The notes under the pieces were generated by a model, which saw only the letters and a program-made list of their open reading frames with translations, made no database searches and was not told the origin of the DNA. The position numbers and the translations under genes are program-made. From Deltaproteobacteria bacterium (GTDB lineage: Bacteria; Desulfobacterota; Desulfuromonadia; Geobacterales; Pseudopelobacteraceae): DNA of 64,000 bases. Positions 36,497 through 48,539 of this stretch are shown one piece after another; the first letter of the stretch is position 1; each line of letters begins with the position of its first letter. The stretch covers positions 1-64,000 of the forward strand of contig JAJXWO010000004.1 in NCBI GenBank assembly GCA_021781535.1, written 5' to 3'.

Positions 36497-36524
36497 GAGG
36501 GGCCAACCAATATGGTTGCCCCTC
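36497..36524. terminator. Bidirectional terminator between SDR and rpoA paralogue
   Basis: The stem GAGGGG/CCCCTC is continued by CAACCA/TGGTTG around a 3-base loop. A T-rich stretch (CATTTTTA) follows on the plus strand and TTT on the minus strand, so it can end both convergent units. Confidence 0.75.
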
Positions 36525-36597
36525 TCATTTTTACTAATCAAAATCCAAGGTTATGTATTAATTTGAGAATAGAACCGGGTAAAAATGTGTCGCGACG

Positions 36598-37623
36598 CTA
36601 TTCTTCATCCTCGGTTGACTCGTCATCTAACTGATCCATTAGCTCAGGGTCCGGGAAATTCGGGATTTTCATCCCAAAGCATAGTCCCATGCCGCCGAGA
36701 AGATCTTTCATCTCGGTTAATGAATTCCGGCCGAAGTTCTTTGTTTTCAGCATCTCGGATTCAGATTTTATGACCAACTCGCCAATAACCGTAATCCCCG
36801 CGTTTTTAAGAGCGTTGCCTGACCGGACCGACAGTTCGAAGTCCGTGACTTTGCGATACAGGTATTCATTTAAGTCGGCAGCAGCTTCTTGAAGATCTTC
36901 ACCTACTGGCGGCACGTATTCCTCATCAAAGTTTACGAATATAGTCAGCTGTTCCTTCAGAATCTTAGCTGCATACGCAACAGCATCTTCAGGTGTGACA
37001 CTGCCGTCAGTCCAGACCTCAAGGGTTAAGTTGTCATAATTGGTCAATTGTCCGGCACGTGATGTGCTGACTGAAAAATTGACTTTTTTGATCGGTGTAT
37101 AAATTGAATCGATCACGATAGCATCAACTGGATCGTTTTCACTTCGATTACGCTCAGCAGGTACATACCCGCGACCAATTTTTAGGGTCATCTCGATATC
37201 AAGATTAGCATCAGCCCCACAGGTAGCGATGTATTTGTCAGGATTCATTACGTCAACATTATGCCCGGTAATAATATTGCCTGCAGTGACAACTCCGGCA
37301 CCTTTGCACTTAATGTGAACAGTGGCCTGTTCAGTAGAATGCAATTTAAACCGGACCGCTTTCAGGTTTAAGATTATTTCAGTGACATCCTCGGTGACAC
37401 CTTGAATAGCCGAGAACTCATGCAGTACCCCTTTGATTCGCACAGAGGTAATTGCGGCCCCCCGAATAGACGAGAGCAGAACACGTCTGAGCGAGTTCCC
37501 GAGTATAGTTCCAAAACCATTTTCAAACGGTTCAGCGTAAAACTTGCCATACGTTGCGGTAAGCGTATCTTTGTCAGCTTGCAGCTGAGAGGGCTTAATA
37601 TGATCATGCCAATTGTTATACAT
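36598..37623 (-). CDS. rpoA: RNA polymerase alpha subunit, orphan divergent copy
   Basis: A full-length 341-residue alpha subunit. The N-terminal assembly domain is intact ([45 protein letters not shown]). The C-terminal DNA-binding domain is present with the Arg equivalent to E. coli R265 ([10 protein letters not shown]) and [12 protein letters not shown]. Cys269 is Ala and Lys298, a DNA-backbone contact, is Asn. The gene is not among ribosomal protein genes, where rpoA normally sits (after rplQ or rpsD), so I infer a second copy. It is preceded 45 bases upstream by a zinc-ribbon gene in the same direction. Confidence 0.93.
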   Translation of the reverse strand: MYNNWHDHIKPSQLQADKDTLTATYGKFYAEPFENGFGTILGNSLRRVLLSSIRGAAITSVRIKGVLHEFSAIQGVTEDVTEIILNLKAVRFKLHSTEQATVHIKCKGAGVVTAGNIITGHNVDVMNPDKYIATCGADANLDIEMTLKIGRGYVPAERNRSENDPVDAIVIDSIYTPIKKVNFSVSTSRAGQLTNYDNLTLEVWTDGSVTPEDAVAYAAKILKEQLTIFVNFDEEYVPPVGEDLQEAAADLNEYLYRKVTDFELSVRSGNALKNAGITVIGELVIKSESEMLKTKNFGRNSLTEMKDLLGGMGLCFGMKIPNFPDPELMDQLDDESTEDEE

Positions 37624-37668
37624 TCGGAATCCCCAATAATAGTAATGTTAATTGTCGGTATGTAAGTA

Positions 37669-38124
37669 TCAAGGTTCCAGAACCACAGTGGCAGAGGAAC
37701 AGTCGTAATCATCGAGTCGGTAAATACTTTTCCAGATCAATCCGCAACGAATACAAGAACAGTGTTGAACAATCTCACCTTTTACAACTGACAAATGACC
37801 ACGATTGAGATCTTTAGTCTGGCACTTAGGGCATCGTTCGCCATCCTGGCGCACAAAGGTTTCTCTTGTCACGTATTCCGGAGTTCCAGTCCCAGCGGAT
37901 TTCACGGCAACTGCGCCCATTACAGCGCCTTCTATAGCAGCAGCGGCTTCAGAAGCTGTAGCGTCTTGAATGAGGACTTGTGGGGGTGTTGCGTCTCGAT
38001 ATTGGAGTTCCACTTTATACCCTGCTGATAATCGCTCGAAGCGGATGCCAAAAGTGGTATTTTTCAATAATCCCATATTTAATTCGGTACATCGTGCACG
38101 TAATGATTTTTCTGTTACTTTCAA
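37669..38124 (-). CDS. Zinc-ribbon protein of unknown function, upstream of rpoA paralogue
   Basis: A 151-residue protein. The N-terminal 80 residues are mixed alpha/beta with an Ala-rich helix (ASEAAAAIEGAVMGAVAV). The C-terminal third has CPKCQTKDL, then about 15 residues, then CSCIRCGLIWKSIY, a CxxC...CxxCGxxW layout like zinc ribbons of transcription factors (TFIIS type). It is likely co-transcribed with the divergent alpha-subunit gene 45 bases downstream. I do not recognise the full-length family. Confidence 0.65.
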   Translation of the reverse strand: MKVTEKSLRARCTELNMGLLKNTTFGIRFERLSAGYKVELQYRDATPPQVLIQDATASEAAAAIEGAVMGAVAVKSAGTGTPEYVTRETFVRQDGERCPKCQTKDLNRGHLSVVKGEIVQHCSCIRCGLIWKSIYRLDDYDCSSATVVLEP

Positions 38125-38274
38125 TCGTTCTCTCCCGAATTTGGATGGATCATCAATGTAACAAAATTATTCCATATCCAACTTTTTCACTCCATGCGGT
38201 CTCCAGTCCGGCGGAATTAGGTGTTACCCTGCTCTTTCTTTCCCAGATAACAGGCTTCCGAGTTTTACTGACAT

Positions 38275-38460
38275 TCAACTGAAGCGGTCGTTGATAGCAT
38301 CCATTGCTTGAATTGCAAAGAGTTTCTTTCGCTCATCCTCAAAAAGTGGCAGTTGAGCCGCCTGACACTTGAGGTTACTTAAGCTGATGCCTAAGAGTTG
38401 AACAGGCTGTTCACGTTCAACCGTAGTGAGGATGCCGCGCGATACGGTTGGAGCACTATT
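38275..38460 (-). pseudogene. dinB: Remnant of dinB (DNA polymerase IV), C-terminal end only
   Basis: Minus-strand translation before a TGA at 38275 reads VEREQPVQLLGISLSNL, then QLPLFEDERKKLF and AIQAMDAINDRFS. This matches the extreme C terminus of Pol IV (little-finger domain end and the clamp-binding QLPLF motif). Upstream of about 38460 the frame no longer resembles Pol IV and meets an in-frame stop near 38478. No polymerase domain is in the window. It is a truncated relic left by rearrangement. The rest of the 38125-38532 gap shows nothing else. Confidence 0.75.
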
Positions 38461-38532
38461 GATAACGGGGACGCCTCAAAGCAGGCATACAAATAGTAAT
38501 CGAATACCATTGGCAATATGAAAATGATCTTA

Positions 38533-39228
38533 TTAGCGCCGATCTCCTGTAAAATTCAGCAACATGAGAAAGAGATTGATAAAGTCCAGATACAGCGTCA
38601 GAGCGCCAAGGATCGCCGGTTTTCTGCCCTCGGTTCCTTGGGCTGCCATCGCTTTAATCTTCCAGGTGTCATAAGCAGTCAGACCGGTGAAGACAAGCAC
38701 TCCAATGCCGGAGATGACCCATGAAACGGCACTGCTGCCAACGAAGATATTGACAACAGAGGCAATCACCACACCAATCAGACCCATAAACAGGAAACTA
38801 CCCCATGAGGTCAGGTCACGTTTGGTCATAAAACCATAGATGCTCATGGCTCCGAACATACCTGCCGTGGTAACGAAGGTGGAGGTAATCGAAGTGGCGG
38901 TGTAAACCAGAGCCACACTGGACAGGGTGATGCCGTTAAGCGCCGAATAGGCAATGAATATTAGCGTTGCCGTCGTCGCACTAAACTTGTTGATTGCGCC
39001 GACCAGGGTGAATACCAAAACCAGTTCACCGATCATCAGGCCATAGAAAACCACCTTGTTCCCTAACACGGCACTGAGAAGAACTGGTGAGGAGAGCGTG
39101 ATGAGCGACATGAAAGCTGTGAGTGCCAGCCCTGCTCCCATCCAGGCATAAACCTGACGGACAAGGGTATTCTGCCTCACGACTAGCTGGGTTGCGGTTC
39201 GAGGATACGGGGTATTAATTTCATGCAT
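38533..39228 (-). CDS. BAX inhibitor-1/YccA family membrane protein
   Basis: A 231-residue integral membrane protein with about seven hydrophobic segments. Family strings are VYAWMGAGLALTAFMS, ALNGITLSSV, and the C-terminal GLTAYDTWKIKAMA with LTLYLDFINLFLMLL. Bacterial members are calcium-leak or protease-interacting membrane proteins; the precise role is unclear. AAGGAG precedes the ATG. It is separated by its own gap from gyrB and has no operon partner. Confidence 0.9.
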   Translation of the reverse strand: MHEINTPYPRTATQLVVRQNTLVRQVYAWMGAGLALTAFMSLITLSSPVLLSAVLGNKVVFYGLMIGELVLVFTLVGAINKFSATTATLIFIAYSALNGITLSSVALVYTATSITSTFVTTAGMFGAMSIYGFMTKRDLTSWGSFLFMGLIGVVIASVVNIFVGSSAVSWVISGIGVLVFTGLTAYDTWKIKAMAAQGTEGRKPAILGALTLYLDFINLFLMLLNFTGDRR

Positions 39229-39587
39229 AATAAAGCTCCTTTATGGTAATTCTTTTGCTGTTTCGGTCAATACAGCTCGTAAAAACGAGATCGACTGCTG
39301 ATAAATTATTTACTCTCTCTTGTACCTGCCACGTTTGCAATCAGTATATCATTTTTTTAAGCCAGTGCGTGACTGTTTCAGGTTTTGGACGTTCATTTAT
39401 CCAACTGCACGACCAGATGCGCCTTGCCGTGATTTTTCAGCTAAAGGACTTTTGCCATACAATTTTAAACGGTAAGGTTCAGTGCATTAAATAAAAGAGG
39501 GTTTGCCATTAATAATGGCAAACCCCCTCTTTTATTTTTCAAACGTCGCTTGTAACTTTTGCTGGATAACAGCACTATATGGGGCAA
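39229..39587. other. Intergenic gap between gyrB and the BAX1-family gene
   Basis: No gene is seen in this 359-base AT-rich gap apart from the gyrB terminator near 39.5 kb. The part nearest 39240-39330 should carry the minus-strand promoter of the membrane protein gene, but I see no clear -35/-10 pair. Confidence 0.4.
39493..39533 (-). terminator. Intrinsic terminator of the dnaA-gyrB operon
   Basis: A long stem (TTTGCCATTA / TAATGGCAAA, extended by GGG/CCC and AAAAGA/TCTTTT) with a short loop. On the minus strand it ends in TCTTTTATTT, located 55 bases past the gyrB stop. The complementary T-run on the other strand also makes it usable in the plus direction. Confidence 0.88.
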
Positions 39588-43095
<3,508 letters not shown>

Positions 43096-43104
43096 CAGCC
43101 GTTT

Positions 43105-44226
43105 TTAGAGTCTCATCGGCATAATGACCGCTAAAAAGCTGTCAGAATTTTCTGGCACAATGATCGAAGGGGAAAGCTCATCCTTGAATTTCATCTCAAC
43201 TCGTTCGGTTTCTGCCACGGCAAGAACATCAAGGAGGTAGCGGGCATTAAACCTGACCGAAAATGGTTCTCCGTCATAGGCTACATCCAGCTCTTCCATC
43301 GCATCCCCCAGCTCGGGGTTGCTGGAAGAAATTCTAATTCCCCCGGATGATATCTCAAGCATAATCCCTTTGAATTTTTCACTGGAAAGAATCGCCATAC
43401 GCCGCACAGAATGACTGAAGTCTTCTTTGCTGACGGTCACTACCTGGGTGTTAGCGGTAGGTATGACGCGGTTATAATCGGGAAATTCACCATCAACGAG
43501 ACGCATGACCATGTATGAATCGCCCCGTTTGATGACGGCGCTATTATCCATAAAACCAAACATCAGAGTTCCGCCTTCTTCATCGGTGATCTTCTTCATC
43601 TCGTAGACGCCTTTTTTCGGCAGGATAACTCCTTTCAGGAGTTCCGGGCCGGCGGAGCCTTTGAGATTGCCTGAAGCTATTGAGAGTCGATGACCGTCTG
43701 TTGATACCATTTTAAGACCGTTGCTGCCGTCTGAATGGACTTCCACTTTAATAAAAATACCATTGAGATTATATTTTGTTTCATCCGTACAAATGGCATA
43801 CGATGTTCTTTCAATCATTCCTCGTAGCAGAGATGTTTCAATTTCAAAGAGGTTTTCTTCTTTTACATCAGGAAAATAAGGAAATTCATCCGGTGAGAGC
43901 CCCACAATGTTAAATTGAACTTTACCGCATTTTATTTCTACCCAGTCATTATCTTTCGTTGAAAATAAAATGGGTTGATTCGGAAGTTCCTTTACAATTT
44001 CGTATAATTTTTTTGCTGAAACCGTGATTTTTCCAGGGGTGATAACTTCGGCAGAGTAGCTGCTTTTCATTCCCACTTCCAGGTCGGTTGCAGTAACAAG
44101 AAGAGATGTTTCGGTAGCTTCAAGAAGAACGTTAGATAAAATAGGCATTGAAGTTCTTTTTTCAACAATACCCTGAATTTTTTGCAGCGACTTCAGGAAT
44201 TGTTCTTTTTCAATTTTGAATTCCAT
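43105..44226 (-). CDS. dnaN: DNA polymerase III sliding clamp (beta subunit)
   Basis: A 373-residue beta clamp of normal length with its three repeated domains. It begins MEFKIEKEQFLKSL and ends FLAVIMPMRL, the typical clamp terminus. A perfect AAAGGAGG ribosome site lies 6 bases before the ATG. It ties replicative and repair polymerases to DNA. The 219-base gap upstream, to the end of dnaA, contains several DnaA-box-like sites. Confidence 0.98.
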   Translation of the reverse strand: MEFKIEKEQFLKSLQKIQGIVEKRTSMPILSNVLLEATETSLLVTATDLEVGMKSSYSAEVITPGKITVSAKKLYEIVKELPNQPILFSTKDNDWVEIKCGKVQFNIVGLSPDEFPYFPDVKEENLFEIETSLLRGMIERTSYAICTDETKYNLNGIFIKVEVHSDGSNGLKMVSTDGHRLSIASGNLKGSAGPELLKGVILPKKGVYEMKKITDEEGGTLMFGFMDNSAVIKRGDSYMVMRLVDGEFPDYNRVIPTANTQVVTVSKEDFSHSVRRMAILSSEKFKGIMLEISSGGIRISSSNPELGDAMEELDVAYDGEPFSVRFNARYLLDVLAVAETERVEMKFKDELSPSIIVPENSDSFLAVIMPMRL

Positions 44227-44445
44227 GCACGCCTCCTTTATTACAAATAAGATGTATGTTTATATTATATTAAAAAGCTTGTAGTACGTTGTTGGTGTTG
44301 TGGAAACTAGGTATAACCCGGTAACATACTTGATTATAACGGATAATCTTATTCAGTGCCTGTGTATACTGTTCAGAATAAATAGTACTTTTACACACCG
44401 GCACATATTACCAACAGTTATTCACAATGAATCAACAGGTTTTCC
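44227..44445. other. Candidate oriC, dnaA-dnaN intergenic region
   Basis: Four DnaA-box-like 9-mers lie within 130 bases: TGTGGAAAC (44299-44307), TGTGTATAC (44361-44369), TTTTACACA (44389-44397) and a perfect TTATTCACA (44418-44426). An AT-only-rich stretch, a possible unwinding element, lies at about 44240-44278. Position beside dnaA and the change of gene orientation nearby support an origin. The boxes other than the last carry one or more mismatches. Confidence 0.6.
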
Positions 44446-45795
44446 TTACTTGAGGAGAATACGTTTTATTTCATCCATAATTCTGGATAGTTTTGGATCA
44501 TTTTCCAGTGTTTTGTCAATTTTTTTATAGGAATGAATGATTGTTGAATGATCTTTGCCACCAAACTTCAGTCCTATATCGGGATAGGACGCTTTTGTCA
44601 GATCTCTGCAGAACCAGATGGCAATCTGCCGGGCATGCACAATATTCTTCAGCCTTTTTTCCGACTTCAGGTCATTCATTTTTACATCAAAATATTCAGC
44701 AACTGTTTTTTGGATCAATTCAACGGTAATTTCTTTGTGTCTGTCCCCGATAATATCCTTTAGATTTTCCTTTGCCATTTCCAGCGTAACGGGAATATTC
44801 TGAAGGCTGCTGAAAGCTCCGAGCCGAATGAGCATTCCTTCCAGTTCACGGATGTTTCTGGTATCGCTCGAGGCAAGAAAGTAGTAAACGTCCTCAGGAA
44901 AAAAAACTCTGGTGACTTCTGATTTTTTTTTCAGAATTGCAATTTTTGTTTCCACATCGGGTTGTTGAATATCAGCAATAAGACCCCACTCAAATCTGGA
45001 CCTTAGCCGTTCTTCCAGGTCTGAAATTTCCCGAGGAAATTTGTCTGACGTAATAACAATCTGTTTATGGGCATCATGGAGTGCATTAAATGTATGAAAA
45101 AACTCTTCCTGAGTTCCGGTTTTCCCGGAGATAAACTGGATGTCGTCCACCAGGAGCACATCAACAGTTCTGAAACGATTCCTAAATACATCCATCTTTT
45201 TTAAACGGAGATGATTCACCATTTCATACATGAATTTTTCTGCTGAACAGTAACATACATTCAACTCCGGTGAGTTTTCACGGATAGTGTGACCTATCGA
45301 GTTTAACAGGTGACTTTTGCCAAGCCCGACTCCACCGTAAATAAAAAGAGGATTATAGGTGTCAGCCGGGTTATTGGCTACTGCCATTGCGGCAGCATGA
45401 GCAAATTGATTGCCGGTTCCACTCACAAAAAGATCAAACGTATATTTTTGGTTGAGAGGAGTAAATACCTGATCAAGGGATGTGTTTTTTGATGCGGTTG
45501 GCTCAGCCTCATTTTTTTCAATAAAATCTTCTGAAATGTAGGGGTGGTGCTCTTCATCGGCTCTTACAACAAAGGTAAGAGAGACTGCTTGTCCGGATGT
45601 GGCAGTGAGTGCTCCGGTCAAAACCTTGAGATAATGTTCTTCCAGCCACTCTTTTATAAACGAGTTGGGAACAGACAAAAAAACGGCCGAGCCGTCATGG
45701 TGGCTGTAATGAACAGGTTTTATCCAGGTGTCAAAATCAGCTTCCGACATAACTTTTTCTATATTTTCAGTTGCTTGTTGCCACGCATCTAACAT
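44446..45795 (-). CDS. dnaA: Chromosomal replication initiator protein DnaA
   Basis: A 449-residue initiator. It has domain I (MLDAWQQATENIEKVM), a short linker, and the AAA+ core with Walker A YGGVGLGKSHLL and Walker B VLLVDDIQF. The DNA-binding domain IV signature is FGGKDHSTIIHSYKKI. ATG at 45795 is the first Met matching other DnaA starts; longer frames to 45861 lack a ribosome site. It is transcribed away from rpmH, with a promoter about 215 bases upstream, and DnaA boxes in its leader suggest autoregulation. Confidence 0.97.
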   Translation of the reverse strand: MLDAWQQATENIEKVMSEADFDTWIKPVHYSHHDGSAVFLSVPNSFIKEWLEEHYLKVLTGALTATSGQAVSLTFVVRADEEHHPYISEDFIEKNEAEPTASKNTSLDQVFTPLNQKYTFDLFVSGTGNQFAHAAAMAVANNPADTYNPLFIYGGVGLGKSHLLNSIGHTIRENSPELNVCYCSAEKFMYEMVNHLRLKKMDVFRNRFRTVDVLLVDDIQFISGKTGTQEEFFHTFNALHDAHKQIVITSDKFPREISDLEERLRSRFEWGLIADIQQPDVETKIAILKKKSEVTRVFFPEDVYYFLASSDTRNIRELEGMLIRLGAFSSLQNIPVTLEMAKENLKDIIGDRHKEITVELIQKTVAEYFDVKMNDLKSEKRLKNIVHARQIAIWFCRDLTKASYPDIGLKFGGKDHSTIIHSYKKIDKTLENDPKLSRIMDEIKRILLK

Positions 45796-45826
45796 CGGGA
45801 AAATCACAATCACTCGTAGTATTTGG

Positions 45827-45937
45827 TTATCAACATCAAAGAAGGCATGTAACGTGTGCAAGAGTAAGAGTATTATGTATACTGTATGATATATATCTGA
45901 AAAGTTTTCAACACTATTGTTAACAGCTGTGGAAAAC
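45827..45937. promoter_or_regulatory. DnaA-box-like cluster in the dnaA leader
   Basis: Sites TTATCAACA (45827-45835), TTTTCAACA (45906-45914) and TGTGGAAAA (45929-45937) each differ from TTATNCACA by one or two bases. They lie between the predicted dnaA promoter and the coding region, in a strongly AT-rich tract. They may serve autoregulation of dnaA or form the second half of a split origin. Confidence 0.5.
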
Positions 45938-46007
45938 TTTTTAAATAAACAAAATCAATATGTTTAGTCATAATTCGGATAGTTATTGGACATGATGAAG
46001 GAGTTGG

Positions 46008-46036
46008 AAGATAGCAGAGACGACCCTCTTTTTCAA
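46008..46036 (-). promoter_or_regulatory. Predicted dnaA promoter
   Basis: On the minus strand TTGAAA, exactly 17 bases, then TATCTT preceded by TGC (an extended -10). Transcription would start near 46001, giving a leader of about 205 bases that spans the DnaA-box-like sites. Confidence 0.65.
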
Positions 46037-46081
46037 GGCAAATCAATGGGTGTAGTTGCACGAGTGGATATAATATAAACC

Positions 46082-46110
46082 TTGACACATCTCAGGAGTT
46101 GTGTTTAATA
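46082..46110 (+). promoter_or_regulatory. Predicted rpmH promoter
   Basis: A perfect -35 TTGACA at 46082, 17 bases, then TTAATA (or TTTAAT with 16). It lies about 40 bases upstream of the rpmH start codon and probably drives the rpmH-rnpA-yidD-yidC transcript. It diverges from the dnaA promoter. Confidence 0.75.
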
Positions 46111-46150
46111 ACTCATTTCCTGAAAAATAATTTTGTAGAGGTAAATCAAC

Positions 46151-46300
46151 ATGAAAAGAACATATCAGCCAAGTAATACTTCACGCAAGCGTACCCATGG
46201 TTTTCTGGTAAGAATGGCCACAAAGAACGGCCGGCTCGTCATTAAGCGCAGACGAGCAAAAGGGCGTAAAAGCCTGTCTGTAAGAATCGCAACTAAATAA
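46151..46300 (+). CDS. rpmH: 50S ribosomal protein L34
   Basis: A 49-residue, very basic ribosomal protein with the invariant start MKRTYQPS and the strings [11 protein letters not shown] and [16 protein letters not shown] ribosome site lies 9 bases before the ATG. It is the usual first gene of the rpmH-rnpA-yidD-yidC group beside dnaA. Too short for common ORF cutoffs but unmistakable. Confidence 0.98.
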   Translation: MKRTYQPSNTSRKRTHGFLVRMATKNGRLVIKRRRAKGRKSLSVRIATK

Positions 46301-46313
46301 TATAAATTTTTGC

Positions 46314-46694
46314 GTGAGTATCGACACTGGAGCCACATTTCCAAAAACAGCACGTTTGCGGAAGCGAGCAGAATTTCTTCAGCTCGCTTCCGCACAGCAT
46401 AAAACAACAGTGCGTGGGTTTCTTGTTGTGTGGCGTGTGAATGACCTTCAAACAGCTCGGTTGGGTATTACTGCCAGCAAGAAAATCGGATGCGCAGTTA
46501 TTCGTAACCGGGTTAAGCGATATCTCCGGGAATTTTTCAGGCATAACCGCATTGGGATGACGGCTGTGGATGTAAATATTATCCCCCGTCGAGAATCGGC
46601 ACAGATGACGTATCCCGATATTGAGCGGGAACTCAGCAAAGCTTTCCGATATATAGGCATATCCTCATGCTCAAGAGCTCCTTGCTCCTTGTAA
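46314..46694 (+). CDS. rnpA: Ribonuclease P protein component
   Basis: A 126-residue basic protein partner of RNase P RNA for tRNA 5' maturation. The RNR motif reads [14 protein letters not shown] and [11 protein letters not shown] stands near the N terminus. The start is a GTG 14 bases past rpmH. The C terminus overlaps yidD by 28 bases, as in many bacteria. Confidence 0.95.
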   Translation: MSIDTGATFPKTARLRKRAEFLQLASAQHKTTVRGFLVVWRVNDLQTARLGITASKKIGCAVIRNRVKRYLREFFRHNRIGMTAVDVNIIPRRESAQMTYPDIERELSKAFRYIGISSCSRAPCSL

Positions 46695-46879
46695 TCAGGT
46701 TTTATCAGAAGATAATTTCTCCGCTTCTTCCTCAGACCTGTCGTTTCTACCCCTCCTGTTCTGAGTATTCCCGTGAGTCCTTAATTCGGCATGGTGTCGC
46801 CAGGGGTATGTTGCTTACCTTTATCAGAATATGTAAGTGTCATCCGTTTCATCCGGGCGGCCACGATCCGGTACCCTAA
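46667..46879 (+). CDS. yidD: Membrane protein insertion efficiency factor YidD
   Basis: A 70-residue protein with the family signature [10 protein letters not shown] and the C-terminal [15 protein letters not shown]. It has an N-terminal amphipathic helix ([12 protein letters not shown]). It assists YidC-dependent membrane insertion and lies directly before yidC, 29 bases upstream. Confidence 0.96.
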   Translation: MLKSSLLLVIRFYQKIISPLLPQTCRFYPSCSEYSRESLIRHGVARGMLLTFIRICKCHPFHPGGHDPVP

Positions 46880-46908
46880 CACAATAAATATAGTATTTAG
46901 GAGCCTCG

Positions 46909-48516
46909 ATGGAAAAGCGCGCTTTTATAGCGGTAGGTCTCTCAATCGCAGTTTTTTATTTGTTCTCCATGCTGTTCGGCCCAGAGAAACACAAGGTCGA
47001 ACCTTCTGCTCCTCAGACCGTCTCTTCCGTGGCAGAAAACCCGGCTGTGAATGCTCAACAGCCGTCTGTGCCGCAAAATCCTGCGCAGGCTGCAGGGCAA
47101 TCGCCTGTTGAAAGTGCTCCTTTAAAAGATGTCACTGTAGAAACGGATCTCTATACGGCGGTGTTTTCTTCTCGCGGAGCAAGTCTCAAGAGCCTGACCC
47201 TTAAAAACTACCGCGAAGAAAATACCCCTGACGCAAAAAAAGTTACCCTGGAAAATGACGCGGATCCTAAACTTTTGTCGTTTTCAACGACAGCAACAGG
47301 TTTCAATCTTCCCGCCAATACGGTGTTCACAACGGATGTTGACGGCCTCAAGATTGATAAAACCGGACCTCGCCAACTAACCTTTAACTATATTTCCGGC
47401 CAAGGGTTTACCGTTCGTAAAACGTATACTTTCACTTCGGGAAAATATGGCATCAATCTCGATACTCAAATTTTCAACAACTCTGCTACTCCTTTGGTAG
47501 GTTCTATTCAGCATGTCATGACCTACCCGGAAGCACCGAAAGTTAAAAATAATCGTTTTGATACTGCCGGTTCATATCTTTTTTCAGATAACAGCCTTCA
47601 ATTTAATAAAATCAAAGACGTTTCCGCTGCCTCAAAACGATTTGACAAAACAATTCTCTGGTCAGGTTTTGCAGACAAGTTTTTTCTGAGTGCGATTCTT
47701 TCTGAAAATAATAATATTGCATCGGTTGAGTTAAAGAAGAATACTGACGGCTATTTAGAATCTATTGTTTCATCGCCACAGTTTACGGTTAATCCTGGCC
47801 AGTCGGTTAAAGTTGATTACCGTCTGTTTATCGGTCCAAAAGATATTGATATTCTGAAAGCGCAGGGGAATTCACTGGTACAGTCTCTTAATTTGGGCTG
47901 GTTTACTGTTATTGCCAAGCCGTTGCTGTATTCTCTGAAGTTCTTTTATCGATATGTCGGTAACTACGGCATCGCAATCATAATCCTGACAGTTATACTG
48001 AAGGCGCTGTTTTTCCCGTTAACCAACAAGAGCTACAAGTCAATGAAAGCGATGCAGAAAATTCAGCCCGAAATGACGAAACTTCGGGAAAAATATAAAG
48101 ATGACAAAGATGCCATGAACAAGGCGGTGATGGAGCTGTATCGTGAACACAAGGTAAACCCTATGGGTGGTTGCCTGCCTATGGTCGTTCAGATACCGGT
48201 GTTCTTTGCTCTTTACAAATCACTGATGTTTTCCATAGAACTCCGCCATGCTCCTTTCTTCTTTTGGGTTACGGATCTTGCCGATAAAGACCCCTATTAC
48301 GTTATGCCGGTTATTATGGGCATCACGATGTTTCTTCAACAGAAAATGACCCCATCAAATATGGATCCGATGCAGCAGAAGATGATGCTGGCCCTGCCGG
48401 TTGTTTTTACATTCATGTTTCTCAGTTTTCCCTCCGGGCTCGTTTTGTACTGGTTGGTAAATAATGTGTTAACGATCGGTCAGCAACTGTATATCAACAA
48501 ATTGGTTAAAGATTAG
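46909..48516 (+). CDS. yidC: Membrane protein insertase YidC/OxaA
   Basis: A 535-residue insertase. One N-terminal membrane anchor (residues about 5-22) is followed by a Pro/Gln/Ala-rich linker, a large periplasmic beta domain to about residue 335, then the conserved five-helix core ([58 protein letters not shown]). The short C terminus has no basic tail. The jag/khpB gene that often follows is absent; mnmE is next. Confidence 0.98.
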   Translation: MEKRAFIAVGLSIAVFYLFSMLFGPEKHKVEPSAPQTVSSVAENPAVNAQQPSVPQNPAQAAGQSPVESAPLKDVTVETDLYTAVFSSRGASLKSLTLKNYREENTPDAKKVTLENDADPKLLSFSTTATGFNLPANTVFTTDVDGLKIDKTGPRQLTFNYISGQGFTVRKTYTFTSGKYGINLDTQIFNNSATPLVGSIQHVMTYPEAPKVKNNRFDTAGSYLFSDNSLQFNKIKDVSAASKRFDKTILWSGFADKFFLSAILSENNNIASVELKKNTDGYLESIVSSPQFTVNPGQSVKVDYRLFIGPKDIDILKAQGNSLVQSLNLGWFTVIAKPLLYSLKFFYRYVGNYGIAIIILTVILKALFFPLTNKSYKSMKAMQKIQPEMTKLREKYKDDKDAMNKAVMELYREHKVNPMGGCLPMVVQIPVFFALYKSLMFSIELRHAPFFFWVTDLADKDPYYVMPVIMGITMFLQQKMTPSNMDPMQQKMMLALPVVFTFMFLSFPSGLVLYWLVNNVLTIGQQLYINKLVKD

Positions 48517-48539
48517 TCTGCGGGCCGGAGTAATATTTT

